This document shows positions 45,201 through 56,971 of a stretch of 64,000 bases of DNA, piece after piece. Positions within the stretch are counted from its first letter, which is position 1. Each line of letters begins with the position of its first letter. Made by a program: the position numbers and the translations under genes. The DNA is taken from NCBI GenBank assembly GCA_018350325.1, contig JAEVLN010000014.1:2287475-2351474 (forward strand), written 5' to 3'. Source of the stretch: Globodera rostochiensis. Its lineage: Eukaryota; Nematoda; Chromadorea; Rhabditida; Heteroderidae. The notes below the pieces were generated by a model. It was given only the letters and a program-made list of their open reading frames with translations, made no database searches and was not told the origin of the DNA.

Positions 45201-46367
45201 ACGACAACGCCTTTAACACCAACTCCGACATCTGCACAATCTACAACAACTGTAACACCAACCACACCGTCAACAACAGCAAGCAGTACAACAACGACTC
45301 CAGCAACGACAGACGAACAGTTGTTGAGCAGCGTCGAGAGAGCGGCGAGTTCAGAAAGCATTGAAGGGACGTCCGCAGCTCAACCAAAAACCTCTTCATC
45401 CCCGTCGCCCTCCACCGCTTCATCGTCAGCTTCATCTTCAACTTCGGTCGGATTACAAACTGAAACTTCCTCGACCGATGGCGTCACCATTCAACACAAA
45501 CGCGACGAAAAACAGAGAGAAATGCCCGAAGACTTTCCCCGACCCGAACTGCTTCTTCAGAATGATCATTCCAAAACGGAAGCGGCGGAGGCGGCGGCGA
45601 AGAAGAGAATGGAGCGAATGGGACTGAAAGGGGAGGAGGCGGAGGAAGGAAGTTGGACCATTTCGGCATCGGAGGAGGAGGAGAAGGGCAAGCAGAAGAA
45701 GCACATCCCCCAAGGGGGGGAGGACGAGTTCCGAGGAGTAACGAAGCCAGTGCAAATTTTCAAGAAGACCAAACCGGAGGGGACGGGGGACGAGGGGAAG
45801 CCGCAAATGACGGGTCGCACTCAGAGGGACACGCCCGCGGCAAGCAGAGCGGGCGGAAGCAGGCGAAGGATGGCCGAAGTGGACTTCGATATTCAGTCGC
45901 CCGAGTTGATGATCTTGGACGATTACGGTTCTCGAGGGGTTTTTGGCTTCTCCAAGGGATTACGGGGGCGGGGCGGGGGATGCTTATGGCGTTGAGACCA
46001 AAGTAAACATTGGCGGAGAAGCCTCAATTTTCGGAAATGGCATTTCGGGGATTCTCGATCGATACGAGGCGGAGACTTTTGGTGATCGGCTTCTTTTACT
46101 CCTTCCCTTATTTAAGAACCGGCGGCCGCGGCACAAAAGGGGTCGTCCCAACGGAGTTCTGTCCAAGAAGTGCCGTCCTTTGTCGACTGGGAAGGCGGAC
46201 AACGGGCGGCCTCTGGCCGTGGCGTGTGCTTCTCGCCAACGGCGCTGATCTGTGCCGGTGCCTTGCTGCTGGTGATGATTATCGTCGTGATGGTGGCATT
46301 GCTGAAGTTGACTCGGAAGGGAAGTGCCGGAGGCGCCGTTCTTGAGCACAGTTTCTACTCTCAGTGA
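42294..46367 (+). CDS. Cuticlin-like ZP-domain protein with mucin-like stalk
   Basis: Cuticlins are secreted or membrane-tethered ZP proteins that polymerise into the insoluble cuticle layer. Exons that phase: 42294-42564, 43412-43644, 43841-43929, 44317-44382, 44439-44661, 44714-44812 and 44875-44987. A hydrophobic signal segment (FLITIALIITFLLLA) is preceded by about 37 residues, so the real start may be further in. The ZP part shows the conserved Cys pattern: EIECGPGIVRFNVKTR, KCNVRRKREVN, NVNCFYREQ, NCTYSVHR, WSCPSNMYAMLLYNCNAVDG, NGCSRDEFLMP and FTCKIKLCMLKDAECTNLTP. After a basic GARGHR site comes a Thr/Ser-rich stalk (about 45050-45500), a charged Glu/Lys region, and DFDIQSPELMILD, like the tail of known cuticlins. 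It ends with a membrane segment (ALICAGALLLVMIIVVMVAL) and TGA at 46367. Joins between 44988 and 46170 are uncertain. Confidence 0.85.
43057..43372. repeat. G-rich satellite in cuticlin intron 1
   Basis: Units of GGGGGGAATGCCATCGAATG plus GGGGGAGGGAGGGAA, about six copies with length-variable G runs, entirely inside the 847-bp first intron. Confidence 0.88.
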
Positions 46368-47054
46368 TCAGTTTGAGAAGGTCCGTCCAACATTCTCCGG
46401 CAAGTGCCTTGCCGATCAGTCTTTGACGTTTTAATCAAACGATAATACCTATCTCTCAATTTTCTTTCATTTGCCAAATTTTTGCATTAATTAATTCTCT
46501 TCCCTCCCCCCTGGCGCTTTAAATCACAATTTTATCCAATTTCTGGCCGATTTCTCCAACCAAATGGCATTCAATCTCTGTTAAAGTCATCATCATTATC
46601 AGCTGTTGTTGGTGTTTTTTTTTGCCTTGCCAAAACACCGTAAATTTAACTTTTATTTATTTTCGCATTTTTAAATAAAAGTAAATTCTCAGAGCGTTAA
46701 GTTTATCCCATCCCCCCCCCCCCATTGGTTCTAAAAGGTTCCAATTAGGGTGGGCCACTGTCGGTTTTAAACCGGGGGTTTCGGTCAGGCCCCCCGGTTT
46801 TCGGTTTCGGTTTTTGGCCCAAAAAGCCGGGTTTCGGTTCGGTTTACCGACCGTGACCTATCCAACAATGGACGGTAAATGTAAATGTCCTCCGTTAACA
46901 CTTTTAGCCTCCCCCCTAATCCCCCCCCCCCCCGCCACTTATTCGCCCAGCCCATTAAGCGAGTTCGCATTCCGTTGAGTTGAAACCATTCATTAATTAA
47001 TTAAAACAATCTTTCATTGAAATCATTTCCGTTTCATTTGCCCGCTCTTCCCTT
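46368..47054. other. Spacer between convergent cuticlin and TIAR-like genes
   Basis: No exon seen. Contains poly(C) at 46713 and 46923 and a stretch at 46760-46860 with repeated CGGTTT(C/A) and its reverse, able to fold on itself. It should hold both 3' untranslated regions; AATAAA-like AAATAAAAG occurs at 46673. Confidence 0.5.
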
Positions 47055-49438
47055 TCATTCGTTGCCCCATCCGCCGAACATTGCCATTGCCCCTGCGGCG
47101 CCGTTGGCTAAGTTTTGCGCTTGAGTTGCCATTAGCTGCGGATGGTTGACGCCGGCGGGAAAACGGACAATTTGCTGCTGCTGGGCGGCCAGCGCCGACA
47201 GGGCCATTTGCTGCTGTTGCGCCAGACGGACGGCGACGGCCGCCACCGAAGCCGCGGCGGCCGACTTTTGTCGGCTGAGCTCCATCAAAGTCGGAATCTG
47301 CAGAATTTATTGGCATTTTATTTGATAAACACAGAATTTAAGTCGTTAGTTACCGTATTGTTCGGCACAGTGCCGCCGTTGCTGTTGGTGCCGTGCCGTT
47401 CATTGGCCATTGCCCCGTTTTGCGGCTGTTGCGGTTGCCGTCCCCACTTCACTCGCGCAGTGCATTTTCCCGCCACCACGCCCAAGTCCAACTCCCTCCC
47501 GTGCATCTCCAAAATGCTTTGTGCTGCCGACGATTTGTCGGCGAACACGACAAAGCCAAAGTTTTGCGAGGCGAACAGACGAATTTCTTTGATGGCGCCG
47601 AATTGGGAGAACAACGACCGAATCGGCTCTTCTGAAAGTTTGGCAAAATTGTAAAGCGCGAAGATTTGGCCTTCAGCAGACCGCCCAAAAAGAACAAAAC
47701 CTGTGACGGCGCCGGGCAGTCCACCCAAATAAATTGTCGTATTGTCCACATCGGTCGAGTTGAACACGGACTCGAAACTGACCGTCTTGAGCGTCGGCTG
47801 CTGGTTGCCCCGCTTCAAAAGTGAGTGTTCTTTCTCGAATGTTAAGCCCTGAAAGGAATGAATGGTCCACACACTCTGCTAGACTTCTTGATTTCTGATA
47901 AAGCTTTTGTTTTTGGTTAAGGTTATGCACCTCGTCCTCGGAGCCGTGCTGTTGGCCTCCGCCTCCGTTGCCAACTGAACTTCTCCGCACCGCCCAACCC
48001 GTCCTCAACGGCCTCCTCCCCAAAAGCATTCCGTTCAGTCCCTCAATTGCCCGCCGCGCGTCCTTCATTAATTAATTAATGTCAATTAGGGGGGACACTT
48101 CCTAACCTCTTTGTTGGTGAAGGCCACAAAACCGAAGGAGCGCGACTTGGACGATTGGAAGTCCCGCATCACTTTGGCCTCACTAAACGAATTGTGAAAT
48201 AAATGCCAATTGGTTCAGTGACAATTCAAATTTATTGTATTTGTCAATTTAGCCAAAACCAAATTGAACTTACGACACTTCGCCAAACTTTTGGCAGGCC
48301 TCCATAAGCATTTGATTGTCGACTTCCTGAGAGAGATCGCCCACAAAAATGTGAAAGTGCTCTTATAAGATGGGATGGTTTCCCCAATAATTTAGACAAC
48401 AATTTGCCAAACTCACTGCTCGTGTCCACTTTGGCACCATGCTGCTGTTGGAGCATCGCATTCAGTGCCATCGCCTTGAACTCCTTCAAAAACGAGCCGT
48501 TCGTCGGTTTAAGGCAATTTGTGACTTCCAAACTTACGGCCGCTCTCTGAAGTGCGCTCAGTGACAGAGTGCCGGCATGCGGCAGCACGAATATGGGCAA
48601 TCCTTCGAAGGCACTTTGTGGGACGGACATCAGACCGGCACTTAGGCCGTGGCCCATGGCAAGTGACTGGAACAACTGCTGTTGATCCAGCAGAGGCTGT
48701 TGTTGCTGGTGGAAATGCATCAACGACTGTTGGTGAGTTGCAGGGACTCCGCCGGCTATTTGGGGCAGTCCAAAGGGACCGTAGGAAAGCGGCATGGAGC
48801 CCAGCTGGGAAGGGCCGATCTGGTGCAGAAGCGCCGTCGTGGGGGAGGGCAACAGCAAATCGTTGTTGCTGGTGGGCGTGGCACTCAGAGACAAATTGCA
48901 CGAGGAGTTAAGAGCTTGTTGGTGCAGAAAAAGGTTACAGGCGTGGTCGAAGGGTCGGCGAACTGTACGCAAAAGATCTGTTTTGGTCTTGAAACCAAAC
49001 ATACGTGCTGAAGATGAGGAGGAAGCTGAAGATGAGGAGGTGGTCGAATCGCGCATGCCCTAAACGAAACATTCCTTATTCCGAAATTGATTTAAATATG
49101 CTAATTCCGCTTACAATATAAACTGATGTCTCGCACTGAGAGCGCGCTGAATCGAGTTGACCCACGCGTCGTGCCGGTTCCGCTTCAATGTCAGCCTCGT
49201 TGCTGCTCGATTGCCTTGCCCGTCCTCTGATTGTGCCGTTCATCTTCGGCACTTTCTTTAGCACATCCGCCGTTGCCATTGTTGCGGCCGGTTGGAAAGA
49301 TGTCGATGACCATCGATGTTGGCGATTATTAGAATCTTCCGGGGGAGATGAATTGTCCACAAAATGCCTGTTGCAGGAGGGTCCGTCGGTGCCGGAGGAG
49401 GACTTCGTTCGCGAATTGTCTCTTTTTGGGCGTTTCAT
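47055..49438 (-). CDS. TIA-1/TIAR-like RNA-binding protein lacking RRM1
   Basis: TIA-1/TIAR proteins bind U-rich RNA, regulate splicing and translation, and nucleate stress granules. Nine exons, 49438-49115, 49059-48538, 48483-48417, 48361-48274, 48182-48107, 48062-47931, 47848-47701, 47631-47354 and 47297-47055, total 1878 nt (625 residues). The first RRM has the TIAR RRM2 signature: HFHIFVGDLSQEVDNQML, SFGFVAFTNKEDARRAIEGL, GRRPLRTGWAVRR. The second resembles TIAR RRM3: TTIYLGGL, EEPIRSLFSQFGAIKEIR, NFGFVVF, ARVKWG. The tail is Ala/Gln-rich. Instead of an RRM1 there are about 300 residues of Ser-, Leu- and Gln-rich sequence (e.g. SLMHFHQQQQPLLDQQQLFQ), prion-like in composition. Exon 2 contains a 42-nt stretch bounded by GTATGT and TACAG that could be spliced without changing frame. 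The chosen ATG is the first in an open frame; an upstream RRM1 exon was looked for and not found. Confidence 0.85.
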
Positions 49439-52400
49439 CGTCGGGGCGGTCGGTCGGTTGGGGAGTCAATCGGCGGGTGGGGGGCCACTGAATGGAGCCG
49501 GTTATTCGGAGAGGCAAACATTCAGCGGGGGGAGGGGGAGGGGGGGGGGGAATGGGCCGTGCATAATCTCAGCGGAAAGCAAAAGGCTGACCAAACGACG
49601 GCACTTTTCTTTAAATCCCCCTCCCCCAAATTCCTTTGAGAGAGAAAAGGAAACGCCTGAGGGAGGGAGGGGGGGGGGGGGAGTTATGTAAAAACAATAA
49701 AATTAATTTATGAAAAGACTTCACCCGTAAAAGGAATGGGATGCCAAAGTAAGCAACACGTGTATTTGGATTGCAATTGGAACAAAGCGGGAGTAATTTT
49801 ATGGATTTGGCCCCGGGGGAGTTTTTAGAGGAAAAGGGAGGGGGGCGGGGGGGGGAATTCTCTGCTAACATTCATTCTGCTAAATCTTGGAGCTTTTCAG
49901 TCGAGTTGGTGGAGTGGGGGTATTTGAGGGATGACAGCGCCGTTGGGGAAAACGCTGTTTGGGTGACGAGGGAGGGAAAGAAGGCGCCGGGGGGGGGCTT
50001 CCCCTTCCCCCCCCCCCCTTCACCCATTCCATTCACATTCATAAGCGAAGAATAACGCAGAAATTGATAAAGAAGCGAAACGATGGATTTCGGGACAGAA
50101 CGAATGAATGGCCCTTTGGGAGTTGGAAGTAAAATTATGCAAATTCGTTGAGAAATTGTGACTATAAAATGGGAATTGAAAAGGGAAAACGGAAGAAAAG
50201 AGAGGGGGGAATTGAAGAAGAGAGAAAGGGGGAATAAATGGCCAAGGAGTTTGTTGGTGAAAGGTTGGAGGAGGGGGGGGGGAAGGGGAGGGGGGGGGGA
50301 GGCTAATAGCCAGGTTAGAGGGACGTGGGGGGGGGAGGGCGGGTGTTCGTTGAGATAGCGGACGCATTGGCTGAAAGATGTGAAAGCGGAAGGGATGGAA
50401 TGGGAAAGGGGTGAAGAGAATCGGAAGAGAAGGAATAGTCACCGATAGGTGTAAATTGTAAATCATCGACGATGCACCAAAGTTGAGGGGGAGGGGACAT
50501 TGGAGGATCGAAATGGCCGCCTCCGACCGATAGACCTTCCGAAAGTCCTCTAAAGTGCATTTGGCCATCCGTCGACGTTAGTTACCGTCTCGGGACGGTC
50601 CGTCCCGTAAGTAAAGATCCTTTTGTGTGTTTTTATTACCTGCAGCAAAGCAAAGTCAGCCAAATGCAAAATGGTGCTGAGTTGGGCCGGTGGGGGGGGC
50701 GGGCGTGCCCCCCCCCCCCACTTTTTCTGTTTCCTTCTTTCTCCAATCGCCTGTTCATTCAGCCCCCCCCCCCCCCATTTCCATCCTCCACAAAAAAGGC
50801 AAAGCTTTCGTTGTGCTTATGCGTCAGTCCCCCCCCCCCCCCCCACACACATTTCCAGCCAATGCTTCAGCTGGAAAGCTGTCCAAACATTGAGTGGGAG
50901 TGAATATGAACGAACGAATGAATTTGAGGTGAGAATGGCGAGTGGCGAGTTGGGTGGGAGGGGGAGGGGGAGGAGGTGGTAAGAGGGGGGGGGGGGGGTT
51001 AGGGGGGGGGGGGGTGCTTTGGCGCTTAGTCAAAATGATATGTCCATCTTTAGTGAATCGGGAAAAAGTTGGATTTTTGGAGTGCGGTATCTGGAGGATA
51101 GGGACAATAAAGGGGGGGGGGGATAAAGCGTGGCACCTGAGGGGCGGGGGCGGGGGGTGGGAGGCGTTAATGCCCCGAGACGATAAACAATTTGCCGTCT
51201 GTTAGCTTTTCGAAGCATTTTGGCACAATTCCCCATAAAACGGCGATGATTTCGCAGGAATACAGCTAACCGCTGTAGGATGTTTAAAGGGAATGGTGCA
51301 TTAATAAATATTTAATCGACGAAAAATGTCGCCGTCGTCGAAAGATGGCGAAGACGGAAGGGGAAAATGGGGGGGGGGGGTAGAAAAGAAAATGTCCCCC
51401 TCTCCCCCAAAGAAAATGCCCCCCCCGGCGTTTTGTCCCAAAATCTGTCACACTTTTAACAAAGCTGGAAAAGTGAAGAGGAAAGAGCCACCTCGGCGGC
51501 CCAGTTGCCTGTTAATTCTTCCAATTCATCGGAATGAATGCAAAATAAGAAAAAGACTGATGAATGGGCGAAGCGGTGAATACGTGAAAAGTGCAAAATC
51601 TGACGGGACGAAAAGAATAAAAATGGTAATTGGTCGGACTACAAATTCTGTGCCGGAAATGGTGGATGGATACGGTAGGACTTTGGAAGAAAGTACGATA
51701 AACTGTAAAAGGAATACGTATTAATTATTTCTTCACGGGCACTAACAGTTTAGCGCCGTGCCGTTTTGGCATATCCGAATAAGCTTTGGTTAAATACAAA
51801 TGGTCGATTTCACGGGTCCATAACGCAGTTTTGTGCGATATCTCTAAGGAATTCAATAATGGTTTGGTGATCAAAATTTGCAAGAATATTTATGCGTACC
51901 GCACGGAGTCGCGCAGCATCGCTTGAACGCTGCTCCAATCGAAGCACGTCAATAAAGCGTCATATGATCAGTTATTAGCAGCTAAAGAGCACTTTAAGGC
52001 CGCTTTCGCGACGTTGCTTCTGCGCTTCCACGTTGGCGACGTCCGATTGATGTGTATGTTTTGTGGCCAGTTTCGTGCCTTTTTGCATTAAATATCAAAA
52101 TCCGATATCCAGAGTTCGACAACCAATTCAATATGAAGCGTGAAGTCTCGAGTCTTGAAATTCTCGGTTTTTTTTTGGGTTTTATGACTCGGCCTCGGTT
52201 CTTGCGGCTCTGTAAATCTTAGTTCTCGAGCATCATCACTACAATTCAATATCCGAGGCTCGAAATTTTGTTTGAGTTTTAAGCAGCACCAATTCTTTCG
52301 ACTAAAGACGTTGTAATTGTTTTTGACAATTGTTTTGCGTTTTGTTACAATTCGATAGTTTTTGTGCCCAATTGTCTTTTTTCGTCACCGGTCTGTTTTC

Positions 52401-53187
52401 CATAGGTCGACTGATCTGATTCGTCCCGAAATTGAATTTGCTGCCCTTTTCGCATCATTTACTTTGGTGGGAGTTTGTTAAGTGATTGGAAAATTTGTCA
52501 GATTAAAACTCAATTATTTTTAGGTAATTCAATTTCGGCGCCGCCTGATTGTGAGAGGGAGTCTTTCTTCCCTTAAGGGGAGAGTCTCTCTTCCCCTGAG
52601 GGGAGAGTCTTTCTTCCCTTGAGGGGAGAGTCTCTCTTCCCTTGAGGGGAGAGTCTCTCTTCCCCTGAGGGGAGAGTCTTTCTTCCCTTGAGGGGAGAGT
52701 CTCTCTTCCCTTGAGGGGAGAGTCTCTCTTCCCCTGAGGGGAGAGTCTTTCTTCCCTTGAGGGGAGCGTCTCTCTTCCCCTGAGGGGAGAGTCTCTCTCC
52801 AGGTGTTTGTTTCCCCTCTCAATCACTTAAATATGTTCTGCCCCCGCCCCCAAAACCATTCGACCGGTTTCGACTTTTCACGTCACTCTCGACGAGTACA
52901 TTGGGGCAACAGTTCGTGGGGTTTGGCCGGGCGAGAAAAGGTCGTTTATTCGTCGTCTCAACTTGCGCGTCAACACCTCTTTTTGATAAAAAATTTGCCC
53001 CCTTTCGTGTCCCCTCCAGTGATTGTTTAAACATAAATACGGCGAGGCTTCCGAGACTCCGTTTCCGTTATCGCAAATTTGGAGTGTTTTACTGTCCGGG
53101 ATTCGGATCATCACCGGACAATATTTCTGAGAATTTAATTTTTGTTTCCTCAGCCTTAAATCCACAAAAGTAACGAAATAACTCAAA
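49439..53187. other. Gene-poor interval with satellites
   Basis: About 3.7 kb without a supported exon. It holds poly(G)/poly(C) runs (49.5-51.4 kb), an AT-rich stretch with no repeats seen (51.7-52.5 kb), and the 23-bp tandem array at 52.56-52.80 kb. A frame of 132 codons at 51326-51724 (+) is Lys/Pro/Gly-rich with no splice or family support. Confidence 0.55.
52558..52800. repeat. 23-bp tandem repeat with hairpin units
   Basis: About 10.5 units of GAGAGTCTCTCTTCCCTTGAGGG, alternating CCCTTG and CCCCTG with TCTTTC/TCTCTC variants that form a 69-bp higher-order period. Each unit is an imperfect inverted repeat (CTCTTCCCC / GGGGAGAG), so each can form a hairpin. On the minus strand two frames stay open (23-residue period with SREERLSPQGKRD). 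Confidence 0.9.
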
Positions 53188-56100
53188 ATGACTGGTCGAA
53201 AACAACAATTCACGAGTTTTTTGTATGGAGCGTCATTTCGTCGCATAGCATTTTACATTTTGATCTTCTTTTTGGCCATGATGACATTGTGGGACGTGAC
53301 CAGCCTGGTCAGTTTGCTTGGCCTCCAACAAATTCGGCCCGGCCATTCATTCACTGATTTGCTTCCCCCCACAGACTTTGGAATATTTCGGCAACCCAAA
53401 ACAGGCGAATATGGTTTGGTTGTTGATTGATAGAAAAAGGACAAAGAAACCAAATCATTTAACCCCCACAGAATGTGAAGTTCAATCAGTCGGTCACTTA
53501 CCCCAATATGACCTTTTGCATGCCGAGAAGACAGGCATGGAGTCATTTTGGGGTGAATGTCGGCGACAAAACATCAATGGACAAAGTTGAACAATGGGGG
53601 CCAAACATTGAGGTCAGTCATCAGTCTGAGGATTAGGGGGGGGGGGGGAGTACGGTATTCACTCAATCAACGGATACGGTACTTTGAAGAAGGAATTGGT
53701 GAATTTGACTGATCGAGAAACGTTCATGCACGGTCTGTGGCCACCGGAGCTGGTCATGAGCGCCTATCAGGTGCGTTAATTAGCCCAGAGATTAGTTTCA
53801 ATTTCGTGTTAATCAAATCGCAAAAAGTCTTTAGGCAATAGCCACGCTGAACGCGTTGGAGCGGGAAAGCGTGGCACAACAGGCGGTGAAGGACATCAAC
53901 AGATTCGCAAAAAGTGGAAAAAAGAAACGAGCCCGAATACTCGTCAAGGTTTTTAATGTAAAATGATTAAATTAAAATGGAAATGTCTTCGTTAAGAATT
54001 GGTTGGATGCCATCCGTGATCGAAATGTGACATTTGCCGAATTCACCAACAGAGTCGGACTTGAAGTTTTGCGAAGGTGATTAAAAGAAGAGTTTTTTTG
54101 AATTCTAAACCATAAGTCTTCAAAAAATGATTTGTTCACGCGTTGCTCATCAAAGCACACGGCAACGCCGGTTCAGATCAGTCCCATGATTTAGACATTG
54201 CTTTGACTTTGTGATCAAATAATTTTCTTAATTAAGGTCGATGAAGTCCTTCCAGCGTTGGTCCTACAATGATTCCGACGTTTTCCACATGAAAACGGCG
54301 ATCAGTTGGCTGTCAAACACGCATTTGTGCTTTCGGCCAGTGTTTCAGGACGAGGAAAGCTTCAAAAACATTGAAGATCAGGTGAAACGGAGTTTAAAGC
54401 GGCACTTTAAACATTTGGCCAAAAGCTGTTTAGGGCATTTTCTTCATTATGGTCGTTACGCAAGATGTGAAAATGTTTTCGGAGAAGTCCAATGCCGAAT
54501 GCATTTCCGTCGACTTTCACGGAAGGCCAACGACGACCGTCCGAAATATGGAGGGCAAAGGACGCGTGAAGGACGGCATTTCGGAGGAACTTTGCGCCGG
54601 ACAAATGCACGAGTTGTCGATAGAAATTCGGGCAAATTACAAAATGTTGGAGAACGACGAAAGTGCCACCGCGTGCAGACTTTACGACGACGAGGAGAGC
54701 AAGTCCGAGTTCGACTGCAGGCTGCGCTGCCGGATGAAGATGATCCGGGTCAGACTGATCCCCCCCCCCTTCCCCCACTGCCAAAGACCCTCCCCCCAGT
54801 GCCAAAGACTGCCAAAGACCCCCCCCCCCTGTCCCGAAGATCCTCCCCCCCCCCAGTGCCAAAGACGGCCAAAGACCCCCCCCCTGTCCCGAAGATCCCC
54901 CCCCCCAGTGCCAAAGACCCCCCCCCAGTGCCAAGACTGCCAAAGACCCCCCCCCCTGTCCCGAAGATCCCCCCCCCCCAGTGCCAAAGACCCCCCCAGT
55001 GCCAAAGACCCCCCCCAGTCCCGAAGATCCTCCCTCCCTCAGTCCCAAAGATCCCCCCCCCCCCCAGTGCCAAAGACCCCCCCCCCCAGTGCCAAAGACC
55101 CCCCCCCAGTGCAAAGACTGCCAAAGACCTCCCCCCTGTCCCGAAGATCCCCCCCCCCCCCCCAGTGCCAAGACTGCCAAAGACCCCCCCCCCTGTCCCG
55201 AAGATCCCCCCCCCAGTGCCAAAGACCCCCCCCAGTGCCAAAGACTGCCAAAGACCCCCCCCCCCCCCCCAGTCCCGAAGATCCTCCCCCCTCAGTCCCA
55301 AAGATCCCCCCCCCCCCCAGTGCCAAAGACCCCTCCCCCCCCCCAGTCCAAAGATCCCCCCCCCCAGTGCCAAAGACCCCCCCCCCCAGTGCCAAAGACT
55401 GCCAAAACCTCCCCCCTGTCCCGAAGATCCCCCCCCCCCCCCCCAGTGCCAAAGACCCCCCCCCATCCCGAAGATCTTCCCTCCCTCAGTCCCAAAGATC
55501 CCCCCCAGTCCCACCCCCCCCCCCCTCCCAGTGCCAAAGACCCCCCCCCCCCAGTCCCAAAGATCCTCCCTCCCCCTGATGAAGTGATTCCTCCTTCTCA
55601 AAACAAACGATGGCCGACCATTCATTGGCACCAACCAATCCCTTTTAGGAAATGTGCCGCTGCACTCCCCAGACCCTCCAATACCTTTCCGATGACAAAA
55701 GTGTGGAGGAATTTCCGTTGTGCGACTACGAGAAGTGTAACGTCTCGGAGAAGTTTTTATATAGTAATTGCCTTCCCAAAAATGGCACAATTCAGTCAGA
55801 ACTTCACGGACCAGACGTGCGCCCAGTCGTGCGTTCCCCACTGTGTTCAGATGCGCTACTCCCTCAGCCACAACCAACAAAGGGCCAAGAATCCCGGTGG
55901 GTTAGAGGGTCGGAGGAGTACCGGTGGGTGTCAAGGGGTTCAGTCGGAGGTACCAAACACCGAAGATTGGAGTGGCAAAAACCAAAAAGTTTCTGTTCAG
56001 TTATCACTTCGATCAAGCTGATTTGGGGCGCTTTTGAGTATTTGGAATTGGAGCAAACTTATGTATGGTCTCTTTGGACATTTACCGCCGCCATCGGCGG

Positions 56101-56549
56101 TTCCATTGGCATGTGGCTGGGGCTGTCCATGCTCAGTCTGATCCAGGTAAAGCTGCTCAAATATTTTTCTAATTCGCTTTTGTTTAAAGCTGATCATCTT
56201 CCTCACCGATCGAACTGCTCACAAGGTGACGGTGGTGAAGAAGAAAAAGGACCCGGCGTCGGCGGGCCATGAGCCTCCGCCACACTACGAGAGCAATCCG
56301 GCACAGTTTGGCAGTGCCAATAGCAACCCCACGCAAATGCGCGGCCAAAGGCTGTTGGAGAACGGCGAACGGAAGGGATCCGCCTCCATGAACCCTTTCG
56401 GGGGGCCCGTGGCCGTGAACATCTTCGAAAGTCCCTTCCAGCAGAAAGGCAAAACGTCGCAGGGATCGGCCATGACGGCACCGACGGGTAAATTCAACCA
56501 CTTTAATTGTGCCCAATTAAAATCCCTTTCAGCAATGCCAAGAAATTGA
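53188..56549 (+). CDS. DEG/ENaC-family sodium channel subunit
   Basis: Trimeric amiloride-type Na+ channels at the plasma membrane; in nematodes they serve touch, proprioception and acid sensing. Thirteen exons: 53188-53307, 53375-53413, 53472-53612, 53690-53770, 53835-53948, 53997-54076, 54237-54381, 54434-54748, 55649-55741, 55800-55896, 56001-56146, 56190-56487 and 56533-56549, total 1686 nt (561 residues). Short cytosolic N-terminus, TM1 (RIAFYILIFFLAMMTLWDV), post-TM1 motif (SVTYPNMTFCMPRRQAW), and an extracellular domain with a Cys-rich end (MCRCTPQTLQY, CDYEKCN, DQTCAQSCVPHCVQMRYSLS). TM2 (AAIGGSIGMWLGLSMLSLIQ) contains the G-x-S selectivity filter (GLS) and runs into LIIFLTD. The C-tail is basic, then Asn/Pro-rich. 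Intron 8 (900 bp) is filled by a C-rich satellite. Which subfamily it belongs to cannot be told. Confidence 0.9.
54763..55590. repeat. C-rich satellite filling DEG/ENaC intron 8
   Basis: About 830 bp of CCAAAGACCCCCCCCAGTG, CCAAAGACTGCCAAAGACC and CCCGAAGATCCCCCCC modules in irregular order. Minus and plus frames stay open with Pro/Lys or Gly/Trp-rich repeats. It lies wholly between exon ends 54748 and 55649, with no stop-free path required by the gene model. Confidence 0.9.
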
Positions 56550-56971
56550 CCAAAAGTTAAATTACATCGGCAAGTCCCGTTAACATAACAAACAAATCAC
56601 GTCAAATGTTCGTTCTTCAATTTTTTTTTTCCCAATAATTCCGCTTGTGATAATACAAACAAAACAATGCCTTATCACCACAAATTTAATGGGTTTATCC
56701 GATGGCACAAAAAGTGCAAAAAAAAGTAATAAATAAATAAATAAATAAACGAATTTCTCTCTGTTGACTTTTGCAGCTGATCGATCGATCCCCCCTCCGC
56801 CGCTTTTACTTTTCCGCTTCGCCTCCTCCGCCCGAGAGAATGCTCGGGGACAGAATCTAATGGGCGGGGGGGGGGGGGAGCCATTTGGCCAAATGCTTCG
56901 TTATTAATAAATAAATAATTAATTTGTTTTAAGTGAGTGTAAATTCCATTCGCCCAACAAGTCCATCCATT

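Noticed and set aside
46745..46865. CGGTTT-rich stretch considered as a MITE
   Set aside because: Self-complementary segments exist but no defined termini or duplication could be found.
48509..48901. 130-codon minus-strand frame in the TIAR-like N-terminal exon
   Set aside because: Shadow frame; the Gln-rich frame phases with both neighbouring exons.
51326..51724. 132-codon plus-strand frame
   Set aside because: Runs through poly(G) and poly(C) tracts, no coding-like features.
54407..55880. Gly/Trp-rich minus-strand and Lys/Pro-rich plus-strand frames of 250-450 codons
   Set aside because: They overlap the C-rich satellite in DEG/ENaC intron 8; the spliced channel model explains the flanks with exact phase.
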